From Prorocentrum cordatum (taxonomy: Eukaryota > Sar > Dinophyceae > Prorocentrales > Prorocentraceae), in assembly GCA_963575745.1 (NCBI GenBank), contig CAUYUJ010015276.1:279267-343266 (forward strand): a DNA stretch of 64,000 nt, read 5' to 3'. The notes below the pieces were generated by a model. That model ran no database searches. It was not told the origin of the DNA and worked only from the letters and a program-made list of their open reading frames with translations. This document shows, piece after piece, positions 10,890-21,513 of the stretch (positions are counted from its first letter, which is position 1; the number at the start of each line of letters is the position of its first letter). Position numbers and translations under genes: made by a program.

Positions 10890-12086
10890 TTGAAGCCTAC
10901 CCCGAACGGCACGGTCGTCCAATGTGTTCTTGGAACATGCCCCTTGGCGCAAGTGGAACAGACGCCGGATGATGACAACGGTAGACCGTACAGATCCGTC
11001 CCGCTCCTCCTCAGCGTCCCTCCCATGAGAGAAGAGCACAGTCAGCGGGAGCAGGGGGGAAAGGAGGAGGATCGGGCGACGAAATCTATACATGTCCATT
11101 GCTCCCTGGCCAGGCCCTTCCTGGGCAAAGGAGTTGTGTACACGCCGGGCGTTGCGCGCGCATCGCTGCCCGATTCAGGATGTGCCAGGCCAGAGAGCAG
11201 TGGATACTTACATAGAGATTTCGTCGCCCTAGGGAGCAGGGGCAAGGAGGAGGCAGCAGGGGGTTCTCCTCGATACCCAGGGGCGCCAGGACCGGGGCCT
11301 CCATGCCTCGAGGGGCGGGGAGGGCGTGGCGAGGGGCCTGGCGCGATCTCCGGCATGGGCAGGCGGGGCTCAGTGGAGACGGGGGTCCGCCAGAGCGCCA
11401 GGTCTTGCAGGATGTACTGCAGAGCCAGGGTCGCTCTGACCCAGGCTTGGGTGCATCACCCCACACACCAGCCAGCGCGCCCCCTCCGTCCCGACCCCTC
11501 TATTTCGGCGTGGCACCGCCCCCCCCTCCCATCCCGCGTGCCCCCTCCGCATCCCCCCACCTGCCAGCCAGAGCGCCCCCTTCCGCCCCAGCCCCTTGTT
11601 TCGGCACGGGGCAGCCCCTCCATTCCGCGCGCTTCTTCCGCATCCCCCACCGCCAGCTAGAGCGCCCCCACCGCCCCGACTTTTTTATTTCGGCACGGCC
11701 CCTCCCCGCCCCGACCCCTTAATATAGCTTCCCGCATCTTCCCACCCACCAGCCAGCGCGCCCCCTCCAGCCCGCGCCCCCTCCGCATCCCCCCAGCCGC
11801 CAGCCAGCGCGCCCCCTCCGCTCCGACCCCTCTGTTTCGGCGCGGCATCGCGCCCTCCGCCCTGACCCCTTTAGTTCGGTACGGCACCGCCCCCCCCCGC
11901 ACGCCCCAGAATTAGTTTTCATTGTTTGCTCCCATTAATCCGTCTGGACTTCGCCTCTCCTGAGTGGGGGGTGGGGAAGACTTCTTAGAAGCGCCTCTGT
12001 TTCTTGTAAGGCACGTGCCTGGTTGACCTATACGACCACCCTTCGGGTGATAAGGAGGTTCGGGGGGGGGGAGGAACCAACGTCTC
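10890..12086. other. Intergenic with C-rich minisatellite
   Basis: From about 11460 to 11900, C-rich units containing CCAGCCAGCGCGCCCCCTCC and CCCCGACCCCT..TTTCGGC recur irregularly at 50-100 bp. The remainder is GC-rich without a domain. The long frames are translations of this repeat. Confidence 0.5.
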
Positions 12087-12275
12087 ACTCGATCGGTCTC
12101 ACTATCGATCTCAGTATCGGTCTCGCTCGATCGATCTCCCTCGACCGATCTCACAATCGATCTCACCCGATCTATCTCACAATTGATCTGACTATCGATC
12201 TCACAATCGATCTCACAATCGATATCACATTCGGTCTCACTATCGATCTCACTATCGATATCACAACCGCTATCA
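12087..12275. repeat. Minisatellite of TCGATCTCAC(A/T)A units
   Basis: About fifteen imperfect copies of a 12-bp unit (TCACTATCGATC and TCACAATCGATC) run head to tail directly into the ATC satellite that follows. Confidence 0.8.
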
Positions 12276-12279
12276 CAAT

Positions 12280-12590
12280 CAACGTCGTCATCATCATCAT
12301 CAACAACAACATCAACATCAACATAATCATCACCAACATCATCATAATCGGGACACCGTCCTCATCATCAACACCAACATCATCATCATCACGGTCATCA
12401 ACCTCATCGGGACACCACCATCATCATCATCACCATCATCGCAATCATCATCATCAACATCATCATCATCAGCAGCATCGGGACAGTCATCGTCATCATC
12501 ATCATCAGCAGCATCATCATCGGGACACCATCATGATCACCATCGTTATCATCACCATCATCATCATAATCATCATCATCATCGGGGCAC

Positions 12591-12642
<52 letters not shown>

Positions 12643-13182
12643 TCATCCTCATCATCGACATCACCATCATCAACATCATCATCATCATCATCATCATCAT
12701 CGGGGCACCATCATCATCATTACCAACATCAGCATCATCATCATCATCACCATCGGGACGCCATCATCATCAACATCATCATCATCACCATCATAATAAT
12801 CATCATCATCGGGACGCCATAATCATCATCAACCTCATCATCATCAACATCATCATCGGGACACAATCATCATCATCAACATCAACATCATCATCATCTC
12901 ATCATCATCGGGACACCATCATCGTCATCATCATGATCATCAACATAATCATCATGGTCAGCATCATCCTCATCATCGGGACACCATCAGCATCATCATC
13001 ATCATCTTCATCATCATCATCGACATCATCATCACCATCATCGGGACACCACCATCATCATATCATCATCATATCATCACCATCATCATTATCAGCATCA
13101 TCGTCCTCATCATCATCAGCAGCAGCATCATCATCATGGTCATCATCATCATCATCAGCAGCAGCATCATCATCAGCATCAC

Positions 13183-13240
<58 letters not shown>

Positions 13241-13274
13241 TCATCATCTCATCATCATCATCATCATCATCATT

Positions 13275-13340
<66 letters not shown>
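12280..13340. repeat. (ATC)n satellite, about 1 kb, with CGGGACACC inserts
   Basis: Nearly pure ATC/CAT/CAA trinucleotide repeat, interrupted about every 45-70 bp by CGGGACACC or a close variant (12351, 12411, 12523, 12586, 12699, 12755, 12810, 12911, 12977, 13042). The poly-His, poly-Ile and poly-Ser frames here are repeat translations. Confidence 0.9.
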
Positions 13341-13600
13341 GCGGGACACCGCGGGACACCGGCGGGACACCGCGGGGCACCGCGGGACACCGCGGGACAC
13401 CGCGGGACACCGGCGGGACACCGGCGAGACACCGCGCGCCACTGGCCGCCCGGAAGAGACACATTTGGTCCGGCCGCGCCTCAGCCACAAGGACACCGAC
13501 GGGACACCAGCGGGACACCGGCGGGACACCGCGCGCCACCGGCCGCCCGGAAGACACAAATTTGCTCGGGCCGCGCCTCAGCCACAGGAGACTTTCCTCT
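13338..13600. repeat. CGGGACACCG decamer minisatellite plus 110-bp duplication
   Basis: Ten or more CGGGACACCG/GGCGGGACACC units follow the ATC satellite. A block starting GCGCGCCACTGGCCGCCCGG (about 13430) is repeated about 110 bp later (about 13540) with a few changes. The unit equals the insert found inside the neighbouring ATC satellite. Confidence 0.8.
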
Positions 13601-14532
13601 CACCCGCCCACGCAGCTTCGCCTCGCCCGCGCGCACGGCACGCACGAACACGAAACCGAAATCGATTTCCCGGTAGGGGGGCTCTCCGTTCCACTTCGAT
13701 CTCACCCCCTTACCTCCAATAGATCTAGAACCTGGCGCCTTCTGAGAAGCAGCCTCCTCCTGAGAAACTGTCCCCCCTCCCCCTGCTCTCTTGTGCCCGC
13801 CGCCAACGAGGTTCAACCAGCTGCAGAAGAGGTTGCTGCACAGCCTCCAGATCCAGGCGTCAAGCCCCGCTTTCCACCATCCGCAGCTCAGGGGATGATC
13901 GGATACCGATACCGTTGCTCGTCCTGGAGATCTTTCGTCGCAGGAGAGGTTTAAGAAGTAGTGGTATGGGTACATTTCCATCCCACCACCACCACGGAAC
14001 CAATCATCCGGGAGGATGCGTGGGCAGAACGGTGCGCGATTCGGAACTCTTCGGGAGAAGGTGCGCCAGAAGCTCTCACCGGGCATGGCGTTTTTCTTCC
14101 TTGGCATTATTCTCTTTCGTCGTCGTCAACGTGTTTGACGACAACGTTCTTCGTGTCTTCGGCTTTCGACCTCGGCGTGTTCTTCGATCCTCGTATCTCC
14201 ACGAGGCCCCGGACCGTCGGTTCTTCGGTGGAGGGGCTCACGTTTTGTACCCACGTTGCAACTGGGTCATTGTAAAGGCTCCGTCGCCGTCGTCGTGAAG
14301 CTTATCGTCGTCGTGAAGGCCTGCGTCGTCATCACTGTCGTCGCGTAACTCGTCGTGCGTGCACCGTCGCCACCGTCGTACAGCGTTCATGCCGTCGGTC
14401 GTCGCCGAACAGGCCGTCGTGCAGGCGGCGCCGTTTCGAGAGGGCGTCGCAGTGGCGGAGCAGGGTGGGACGCGGGCAAGGAGAATGACGAGTACAGGAG
14501 GGCCAGGGGGAGGAGGATACAGTGAGCGTGGA
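13601..14532. other. Intergenic, no gene recognised
   Basis: Mixed GC-rich sequence, with CGTCGT-rich simple sequence at 14100-14140 and 14280-14360. No frame has a recognisable domain. Confidence 0.4.
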
Positions 14533-15117
14533 GGAAGAGAGATGAGGAGGAGGAGGAGGAGGAGGAGGAGGAGGAGGAAGAGGCGGAGGAGGAGGAGGAG
14601 GAGGACTGCCACCTTTGCTCTACTCTTTCCCCTTCTCTCGGCGCTCTTCCTGCTTATCTTGCCCGTCCTTGACTGTCTCGACTTGAAACATGGTGGGGAT
14701 TCTCGTATAGCCTGCGCGCCAGGAGGAGGACGAGGAGCCTCCTTCTCCCGTCCTTGTCTGTCTCGGCTTGGAGCGTTGTGGGGACACTTGGAGGGCCCGT
14801 GTAGCAGGAGGAGGGGTAGGAGGAGGATAGGGAGAGCGAGAGGATGGAGGGGGGAAGGAAGGGGGGAGGAGAGAGGAAGGGGCGGAGGAGAGAGGGAGGA
14901 GGAAGTCGGAGGGAGAAGGGTCGGTGGAGAGGGGGATGGAGGAGGGATTAGGGAGATGGCGGAGGGAGGAGGGAGGAGGAACCATGAGGAATTATGAGAA
15001 GGAGGAGGCGGAGGAGTAGGAGCAGGAGGAGGAGCAGGAGGAGGAGGAGGAGCAGGAGGAGGAGGAGGAGGAGGAGGAGCAGGAGGAGGAGGAGGAGGAG
15101 GAGGAGAAGGAGGAGTG
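14533..15117. repeat. (GGA)n-rich tracts flanking GC-rich DNA
   Basis: GGA runs at 14533-14605 and 14993-15117, with purine-rich GGAGGA variants at 14805-14990. The Arg-, Glu- and Ser-rich frames are repeat translations. Confidence 0.8.
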
Positions 15118-15264
15118 GTGGCGCTGTCCGACCTCCAAGCGCCCGACGGCGCCCGGGCTCCGCACGGAGAGGTGGGCCACATCCACGTCTCCGTGACGAG
15201 CCGGCACAGGCGGCATTTCACGGTCGGGCGGGAGGCGGCGGGCAGCGCGGTGCGGCTCGGTACG

Positions 15265-15503
15265 ATTCAAGCAGTGGCGAAGCGTCCTGGCTCGCCTATG
15301 GCCCTACCAAACAATGTTCTAAGAACCTTTTGTGGTTGCCACGAAATGTTCTTAGAATATTTCTGGCTGGGGCTGTCTTGTTTTAACACATCGGGTTCAT
15401 GTTCTAAGAACATTGTTTTTGTTATTAGAACATGTTTGGGTTCTAAGAACATTTCGTGGTATGACTATAGGAATGCCGGGACGGTCGTTCCCTGCTCAAG
15501 CGA
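15265..15503. mobile_element. MITE-5 copy 2
   Basis: Left end ATTCAAGCAGTGGCGAAGCG. The right end (CTATAGGAATGCCGGGACGG, then CCTGCTCAAGC) is an imperfect inverted copy. The core matches 2858-3094, including GTTCTAAGAACCTTTTGTGG, TTTCTGGCTGGG and repeated GTTCTAAGAACATT. Same orientation as copy 1. Confidence 0.65.
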
Positions 15504-16027
15504 TCGGCATGGGGACGGAAAGCAAAGGTACGAAGCCCGACATCAGTGGCTGTCCATATGAGACAGGACTCGCTGCCGGTGTCGCCGCGGACATTGTCCA
15601 TTCGAGACAGGAGGCCACCTGCCCAGCGGCTGCCGCGGTCGGTTCGGGACAACATCTGCTGTTGGGCATCGTGCCCACTTCGGGGTCCAGAGCGGCGTTT
15701 TGGCCGGTGGATCCCCTCCTTTCTTGTCCTGCTTGTTTCCCGTCCCTACTGGCGCGTAGTTCCCCCCCCCCTCCTCTCCCGCCCCTCCTGGGACGGAGAG
15801 GCTGGAGGAGGAGGAGGAGGAGCAGGAGGAAGGAGGGATGTGCGGTGGAATGCAGGAGGAGGGAGAGGAGGGACGGAGCCCATCCGCGCGCCTGACTGGA
15901 GGAAGAGGCGGGCGGGCCAGGAAGGCGGGCGAGACATCGCAACGAGAAGGTGGCCAACAGGGGGCCCAGGGGAGGAGACAGTGAGGGAGGAGGAGGAGGA
16001 CGATGAGAAGGAGGAGGAGGGCTTAGT
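15504..16027. other. Intergenic with GGA-rich tract
   Basis: Mixed sequence to 15800, then GGAGGAGGAGGAGC-type purine tracts (15800-15870 and 15975-16020). No gene recognised. Confidence 0.5.
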
Positions 16028-16262
16028 GGGCCCTGGAAACGGCAGGGCTGTTTTTTCACCGCTTCCGAAAAAGTGTCCCTTGAAAATGGAAACGGCCAAA
16101 CACGGCGACCGGAAACGGCAACAAAAACTGCTCCAGGATTGGAACTGGAGCCAGAACCCGTAAAAGAACGGCGACGGAACCGGAAACGACGGCGTCGGAA
16201 TTGGCAAACAAAAGCAGCAAAACGGAACCGGTAAAAAAACGGCCCTGGCGTTTCCAGGGCCC
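16028..16262. mobile_element. MITE-1 copy 1
   Basis: Ends GGGCCCTGGAAACGGCAGGG and CCCTGGCGTTTCCAGGGCCC are inverted repeats (19 of 20 match), extending through a T-run/A-run. The interior is a run of GGAAACGGC/GGAACCGG motifs. The second copy is at 18938-19205. Flanks carry GGAGGAG on both sides, a possible short target duplication, though the site is itself a GGA repeat. Confidence 0.75.
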
Positions 16263-17099
16263 ATTCAGGAGGAGAGAGGGTGCGGATGAGGGGCTTCAAT
16301 CGTAAAGTGGCGGTGCGAAGCTTAGGATGTGATGCGCTTTCAGGACGGGGGCAAACCAATCCGACTGTAAAGGTGAGGCTCCACAAAATGGGCCCAATTG
16401 GCGAGGAGAAGGTTGATGGCGGCTGGAAGCAAGATGTGAGGGATGCATAGGACTGGGCCCTAAGCAGGCTATTTGTGGGGATGCTCGTGTTCTGAGCTCA
16501 CTTGAGTTCAAGTCAGAGGGTTGATGAAGTCTGCCCTTGACAAGCTTGTACAAGGACAAGTTAGGAGCCTCTGTAGGGCTCAAGATGAAGACCAGTCCCA
16601 AGCCTCTGCCATAAACCCCTACGCTTATTGCCACACCCAGGTCGTGCTGCAGTGGGCGAGGGCCGTCTGGGATAGCATCGTGAAACCAGAGGTGTCCGAA
16701 GCTGCACTTGCAGGTTCTGAGTGACCTCTGTAAGGTCAATTGGTAAGTGGGCCAGGGTGATCTCCCCAGCTCAAGCATGCACGTTTTAATATTGTTGTTT
16801 TGCTTTGTTGCTTCTCTCTATTGCTCTCTCTCTCTCTCTCTGGGAGCCTGGCTTGACAGTTATTTCGGTTCGCCTCATCCACACTCCTTCTGGTCAGATC
16901 GATGTGTGTTTTTATGTTCGCCAGTGGCTCTCAGCAAGTTGGCCAGCGAGGCTGCGGAACATCGTTCGGACATCGTCGTGTTGAGATTGAGAGAGTGTAG
17001 TCGAACGTGGTGTCGCCCAGTGCTCTGGGATGGAGATCGTCAGCTTTGTGATGGGCAGGGGCGTCCAGGATGGCAGATACATCATCAGAACTATCTGCG
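16263..17099. other. Intergenic, lower GC, no firm gene
   Basis: Lower-GC sequence with a CT run at 16826-16842. Frames on both strands (for example minus 16296-16778) have plausible length but no domain and no support from structure. Confidence 0.35.
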
Positions 17100-17307
17100 G
17101 TCATCATTGGCGCTCACAACGTGGACGATACACAGGATGCATGCGCGCGAGCTGGTTGACACATGTGCGCACTACGCGGAGGACAAGCGGGATCCCTATG
17201 TCACAAAAAGGTTCCAGTGCGACGGCTGGAAATTGGAGCGTCGGGATACGTGCTCAGAGATCGTGCAGGCAGCTGCGCAGGATATACGTCGATGGAAGCA
17301 GGACTAA
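17100..17307 (+). pseudogene. Coding-like fragment, function unknown
   Basis: The frame reads ..ARELVDTCAHYAEDKRDPY.. then ..FQCDGWKLERRDTCSEIV..QDIRRWKQ and stops at 17307. Composition looks coding (mixed charged residues, two Cys), but no start, domain or partner exon is seen. Confidence 0.2.
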
Positions 17308-17443
17308 GGGAGATCGTCACGAACCCACTGTTGAGCCAGGAGGCCGGTGTCTGTTGGGTGCACAGGCCGGCAGACGGCGACCTCATTGGCAAATTGATTG
17401 TTGTTCGGACGGGTCGGCGACATATCCACTTTGTAAATTTCAG

Positions 17444-17603
17444 GATGGAAAGAAACACACAGACACAGTGAATCGTCGACTCCCAGGAAAATATGGAAAA
17501 ATATAAGAAGTGGGGGGGGAAACAGAAAACCCAGCAAATATAGGAAAGTATGGGGACTCCTGTTATTTGTGTCTATCTATTTGTGTGTCCCTGGGCCCCT
17601 TCA
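17444..17603. repeat. Dispersed repeat, copy 1 (partner 19655-19860)
   Basis: AAACACACAGACACAGTGAATCG, a G-run, AAAACCCAG, then CTGTTATTTGTGTCTATCTA and TTGTGTGTCCCTGGGCCCCT all recur in order at 19655-19860. In the partner the CCTGTTATTTGTGTGTATT block occurs twice. Ends are undefined; no inverted repeats are seen. Confidence 0.55.
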
Positions 17604-17887
17604 AAATGGTTCAGAAGACTTGGATGGGCACCGGTGGTGATGAGCGGGTGTGGCCGCTCCACCGGCGCGGCAAACGGACCAGTGCCCGCCGACGTGTGCC
17701 CAGTCCAGCAGTCTTGTGGCGCTGAGGACTGCGCCACCCTCATGGCAGGGCAGTGCTATTTCGGTGGCAGTGCAGTGCACACTGATTGCGCACCTTCGTG
17801 TATTGATACTCGTGAATGGCATGTGTCAAACAACCCGCATGTTTTTGAGGACGGGTCCAAGCCCGAAACGTATCAACACACAGCGAG

Positions 17888-18469
17888 ATGATAGATGTTT
17901 GCAAGGGTCGCACGATTGAGAGTTCGAAGCAAGGGAATGGTAAAACAGATGCGCGCGCCAAAGTTGATGGAATAGTAAATATACGGCCCTGGTGGTTTCT
18001 CTCGGGAGCTGGGATGTTGGATTGGGTACCAGGATGTCCATTACAGCTGCGCGACACGATTGATTTTCCAGATCGCACGGCCGCCTTGCGCAAGATTTCT
18101 AGGCGGTCGGCTAACAGGGCTTCTCAGGATTGTATGATGCCAAATGTTCCAGATAGTCGGCCAATTTGTCAATCGATCGCTTCGGAGCTGGACAGAGACT
18201 CCGAGCTGGAAGTCCGCATTTTGTTCAAAGAACATGTGTTCAGGATAGCGCCAGTCTCCGATGCCGAAGAAGTGCAGGTGGTTGAAGGGAGCAAGGTAGC
18301 GATGTGGACCAGTAGTTTTCTTGCCAAGCGGTGCCAGGAACCCAAATTCGCAAAGCGACACAGGGGACGACGCAGAGGAGGCTGTGTCCAAGCTGGGCGG
18401 AGCAATATCGATGCTGGGCGATCGGCCCGATGCGGCCTCCCTGCAGTAGGAGCTCTACCGCCTTTCTGA
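17888..18469 (+). CDS. Hypothetical protein, 193 residues, doubtful
   Basis: An ATG-started frame with lower GC than the 43-62 kb genes. The part around residues 95-160 (..ELDRDSELEVRILFKEHVFR.., ..EVQVVEGSKVAMWTSSF..) has believable mixed composition; the C-terminus is Arg/Gly-rich. No family is recognised and no splice structure or repeat supports it. The adjoining upstream frame (17550-17890) also looks coding-like in part. This could be one exon of a broken gene or chance. Confidence 0.25.
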   Translation: MIDVCKGRTIESSKQGNGKTDARAKVDGIVNIRPWWFLSGAGMLDWVPGCPLQLRDTIDFPDRTAALRKISRRSANRASQDCMMPNVPDSRPICQSIASELDRDSELEVRILFKEHVFRIAPVSDAEEVQVVEGSKVAMWTSSFLAKRCQEPKFAKRHRGRRRGGCVQAGRSNIDAGRSARCGLPAVGALPPF

Positions 18470-18937
18470 GCGAGGGGTCACAAGCCCCACATGCCCCCCC
18501 GCTCGCTGGTGCTGGAGGAGCGCTGGAGTGAGGCTGAGCTGCTAGCGCGTTTCGGTATTGATCATAGTAATATTGTTTGTCTTCGAAGCGGGCTCAGGAG
18601 AGTGATAGGGCAAGGACGTCAGAAGGCTCCGACTGTGATTTTGATTGGTACTTTATTTTCTGAGTGAGCGGCCTTGGCGATTCCTTCACATGGTACGGTG
18701 CGCAAGGCGCGGATGAGGGAGGAGGACGAGGATGAGCAAGCGGGACGATGTACTCGATTGGGGATGAAGAGGGAAGAGGGAACAGGAGGAGGAGGAGGAG
18801 GAGGAGGAGGAGCAGGAGAAGGAGGAGGATACGAACGAGTGGGGAGGAATCGTAGAAGGAGGGGGAGGAGGAGAAGAATGGGATACGCGGAGGAGTGGCG
18901 AGGAGGAGGAGAGGGTGGAGGACCAGGAGCAGGAGAA
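18470..18937. other. Intergenic with GGA tract
   Basis: GGA-rich tract at 18786-18832 within purine-rich sequence. No gene recognised. Confidence 0.5.
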
Positions 18938-19205
18938 GGGCGCGCCCTTAGCGGGTCCCGACATCGGCAGGGCCGTTTGTTCACCGCTTCCGAAAAAGTG
19001 CCCCTTGAAGATGGAAACGGCAACACAAACGGCGACCGGAAACGGCAACAGAAACGGCTCCAGGATTGGGACCGGAGCGGGAACCCGTAAAGGAACGGCG
19101 AAGGAGCCGGCAACAAAAACGGCGTCGGAACCGGCAAAAAGACGGCAAAACGGAACCGGTAAGAAACCGGCCCTGTCGTTTCCAGGGCCCACTTAAGGGC
19201 GCGCC
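18938..19205. mobile_element. MITE-1 copy 2 with possible 9-bp target duplication
   Basis: The right end (CGTTTCCAGGGCCCACTTAA) and the GGAAACGGC-rich interior match 16028-16262. The left end is more diverged (GCGGGTCCCGACATCGGCAG). GGGCGCGCC borders both ends (18938-18946 and 19197-19205), as expected of a 9-bp target duplication. It is nearly palindromic, so it could also be read as outer inverted repeat. Confidence 0.65.
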
Positions 19206-19403
19206 GTCATGGAGGACCGTCCCGGCCCACAGCATCCCCAGGCGCCCTCTCCGGGGAGCGGCCCTTCATCCCGAGCCGTCTCCTGACGGTCCCAGGGGCC
19301 CAGCGAGGGCCTTCGAGAGCAGAGAAAGCTCTCAAACATGTAGCCTCGTGGATTTTTTCGCGGCGCGGGGATGCCATTGGCCCCACCTCCCCTCCCCCCG
19401 GAG

Positions 19404-19532
19404 AAGAGAGGAGGAGGAGGAGGAGGAGGAGGAGGAGGAGGAGGAGGAGGAGGAGGAGGAGGAGGAGGAGGAGGAGGAGGAGAGAGGAGGAGGAGGAGGA
19501 GGAGGGAGAGGAGGAGGAGGAGGAGGAGGAGT
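19404..19532. repeat. (GGA)n microsatellite
   Basis: About 40 GGA units with few interruptions. They lie inside a duplicated segment whose other copy (19868-20018) lacks them. Confidence 0.9.
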
Positions 19533-20018
19533 GCACGACACGTTTCCAGAGCTCCGCGCGGCTTCCTCGCATCGGCGCTCGGCCTTGCCCCCCTGGCAGT
19601 GCTGGCGCATGGCGTGCTCGTTGTGCCAGGGAGGGGGTGTCCAGCAGGAGGGAACAAAAACACACGCAGACACAATGGATCGCCGACTCCCCAGAGAATG
19701 TGCGAAAATATGGGCAGTGGGGGGGATGACAAAAACCCAGAAACTGTAAGAAACCATCGGGAATCCTGTTATTTGTGTGTATTTATGTGTGTGTCCCAGT
19801 CCCCTAAATATGGGGGATCCTGTTATTTGTGTGTATTCATTTGTGTGTCCCAGGGCCCCTTCACTCCCCTCCCCCCCGAGAAGAGATAGGTGCACGACAC
19901 GTTCCCAGAGCTCCGCGCGGCTTCCTCGCATCGGCGCTCGGCCCATGCCCCCCTGGCGGTGCCTCCGGCGCCCCCCTGGCGCATGGCGTGCTCTTTGTGC
20001 CACGGAGGGGGTGTCCAA
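19533..20018. repeat. Duplicated segment pair and dispersed repeat copy 2
   Basis: GTGCACGACACGTTTCCAGA through GGGGGTGTCCAGC (19531-19645) recurs as 19889-20018 with about 15 bp extra. Between them (19655-19860) lies the second copy of the 17444-17603 repeat. No gene is supported. Confidence 0.65.
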
Positions 20019-20266
20019 CGCGGGCCCTCGAAGATTGTGTCTTCGAGGGAAGAACGACGCAGGCCATGATCGGAAACGGGAGCATACACATTACCGGTGG
20101 AGGGTCAATCCCAGGCCTTTTTCCGGGACGACGTCGGGTGGTGCATATTGTTTTCCCCTGTTTTTCCCGTGGAGGAAACAACACATGTATACACCAGGAT
20201 GCCGTATACACCATAATCCGTCTTCTTGTGCGAATCCCATTGCGGGACCAGAAAAATTAGCGGGCC

Positions 20267-20410
20267 ACATGCGAATCCTAATCCTACCCCCCACGATTTC
20301 TGAGGGGGGAGGAGGGTGGGGTTCACTTCGTTTCGGAGCTCCCGAACGGAGTGAACCCCAGCCTCCCCCTCAGAAATCGTGGGGGGTAGGGGTAGGATTC
20401 GCATTTGGCC
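20267..20410. mobile_element. Foldback element with arms of about 60 bp
   Basis: GCGAATCCTAATCCTACCCC pairs with GGGGTAGGATTCGC, CACGATTTCTGAGGGGG pairs with CCCCTCAGAAATCGTG, and GGGGTTCACTTCG pairs with CGGAGTGAACCCC. The loop is short. Flanks are mixed sequence without a clear duplication. No gene in 20019-20875 otherwise. Confidence 0.65.
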
Positions 20411-20875
20411 CCCTAAAAAAAGCATCGGTGTACAAAGTTCGGCTCGACACATGAGCAAGATGTCGTTGGATCTGATCCTCGTCGAGCGTACGAGGCGCAG
20501 GGCCGGGGCAGGCGGGCAGGCAAGTCATGTTGTTGCCGGTCGTTGAAAGTAGGTATTGTTGGATTCCCAGATCCCAATCTATTTCCAGCGCCTTCCTACT
20601 TCAAGAATCGGCACGTTTTTGCTGTGTTTGTTACTCCCTGGGGGGGCCTGGACCCATTCAACGTAATCCGCCTTCCTACTTCATGTTTTTACCTACTTCT
20701 TCCGGCCGACGTGTACTATTGTCACCTTTTCGTTGCAGTTTGGCCCGATGTTTAGGCGAGGCTGGAGGCGGCCCAATGGCCCACAGGCGCTTGCCAAGAT
20801 TGCCCGCCAGGTATTCCAGTGGCCCGAGAGCCCCCAAAAAAGAGATGTCGCTGGATCTTGTCCTCGTTCATCGGA

Positions 20876-21040
20876 GGTGGATAGACCTTCTACCCTGACA
20901 CGTCGATTAGCGAATTGGCGGACTTCGGTTCGCGAGAGGGCGTCGCGGCCGTCGTTTTTGCGGGTCCGGGACCGTCGGTTTCGGTCCCAGGCCGTTTTCT
21001 TTAAGGGGAGGTTTGCTAAAGGGAGGCTTGTCCACCGCCG
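20876..21040. mobile_element. MITE-3 copy 3
   Basis: TCGGAGGTGGATAGACC at the left and GGCTTGTCCACCGCCGA at the right form the terminal inverted repeat. The interior matches copies 1 and 2. It is bordered on both sides by related sequences (CTGGATCTTGTCCTCGTTCA and TTGGATTTTGTCCTCGTCAA), and a third relative lies at 20459-20485. Confidence 0.7.
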
Positions 21041-21301
21041 ATCGTTGGATTTTGTCCTCGTCAAGCTTCGCCATGGTCCATGCTGGTTTTCGCTAATTCC
21101 CGAAGATGATCCACGAGTCGATGGTGACCCAGACCCACGGTGACTGAGATCGGCACCGACGGTTCCGCTTCCAGTCAGTCTTGGGTATTGTTGGCTTGGC
21201 CAGGGGCGATTAGGCGAGCATGGCACGACCACAACGGCAAGGCCTGCGCGAAACGGAGTCGCGCGCTCGCAAAGGTTGCTCAGCGCAGGCAGGATGGATT
21301 G

Positions 21302-21513
<212 letters not shown>

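Noticed and set aside
12280-13600. A regularly spaced repeat that might suggest a CRISPR array
   Set aside because: The spacers are themselves trinucleotide repeat, the unit is 9-10 bp, and the genome is eukaryotic.
12023-13676. Long plus-strand frames rich in His, Ile and Ser
   Set aside because: They are translations of the ATC satellite in all frames; no unique sequence or domain is present.
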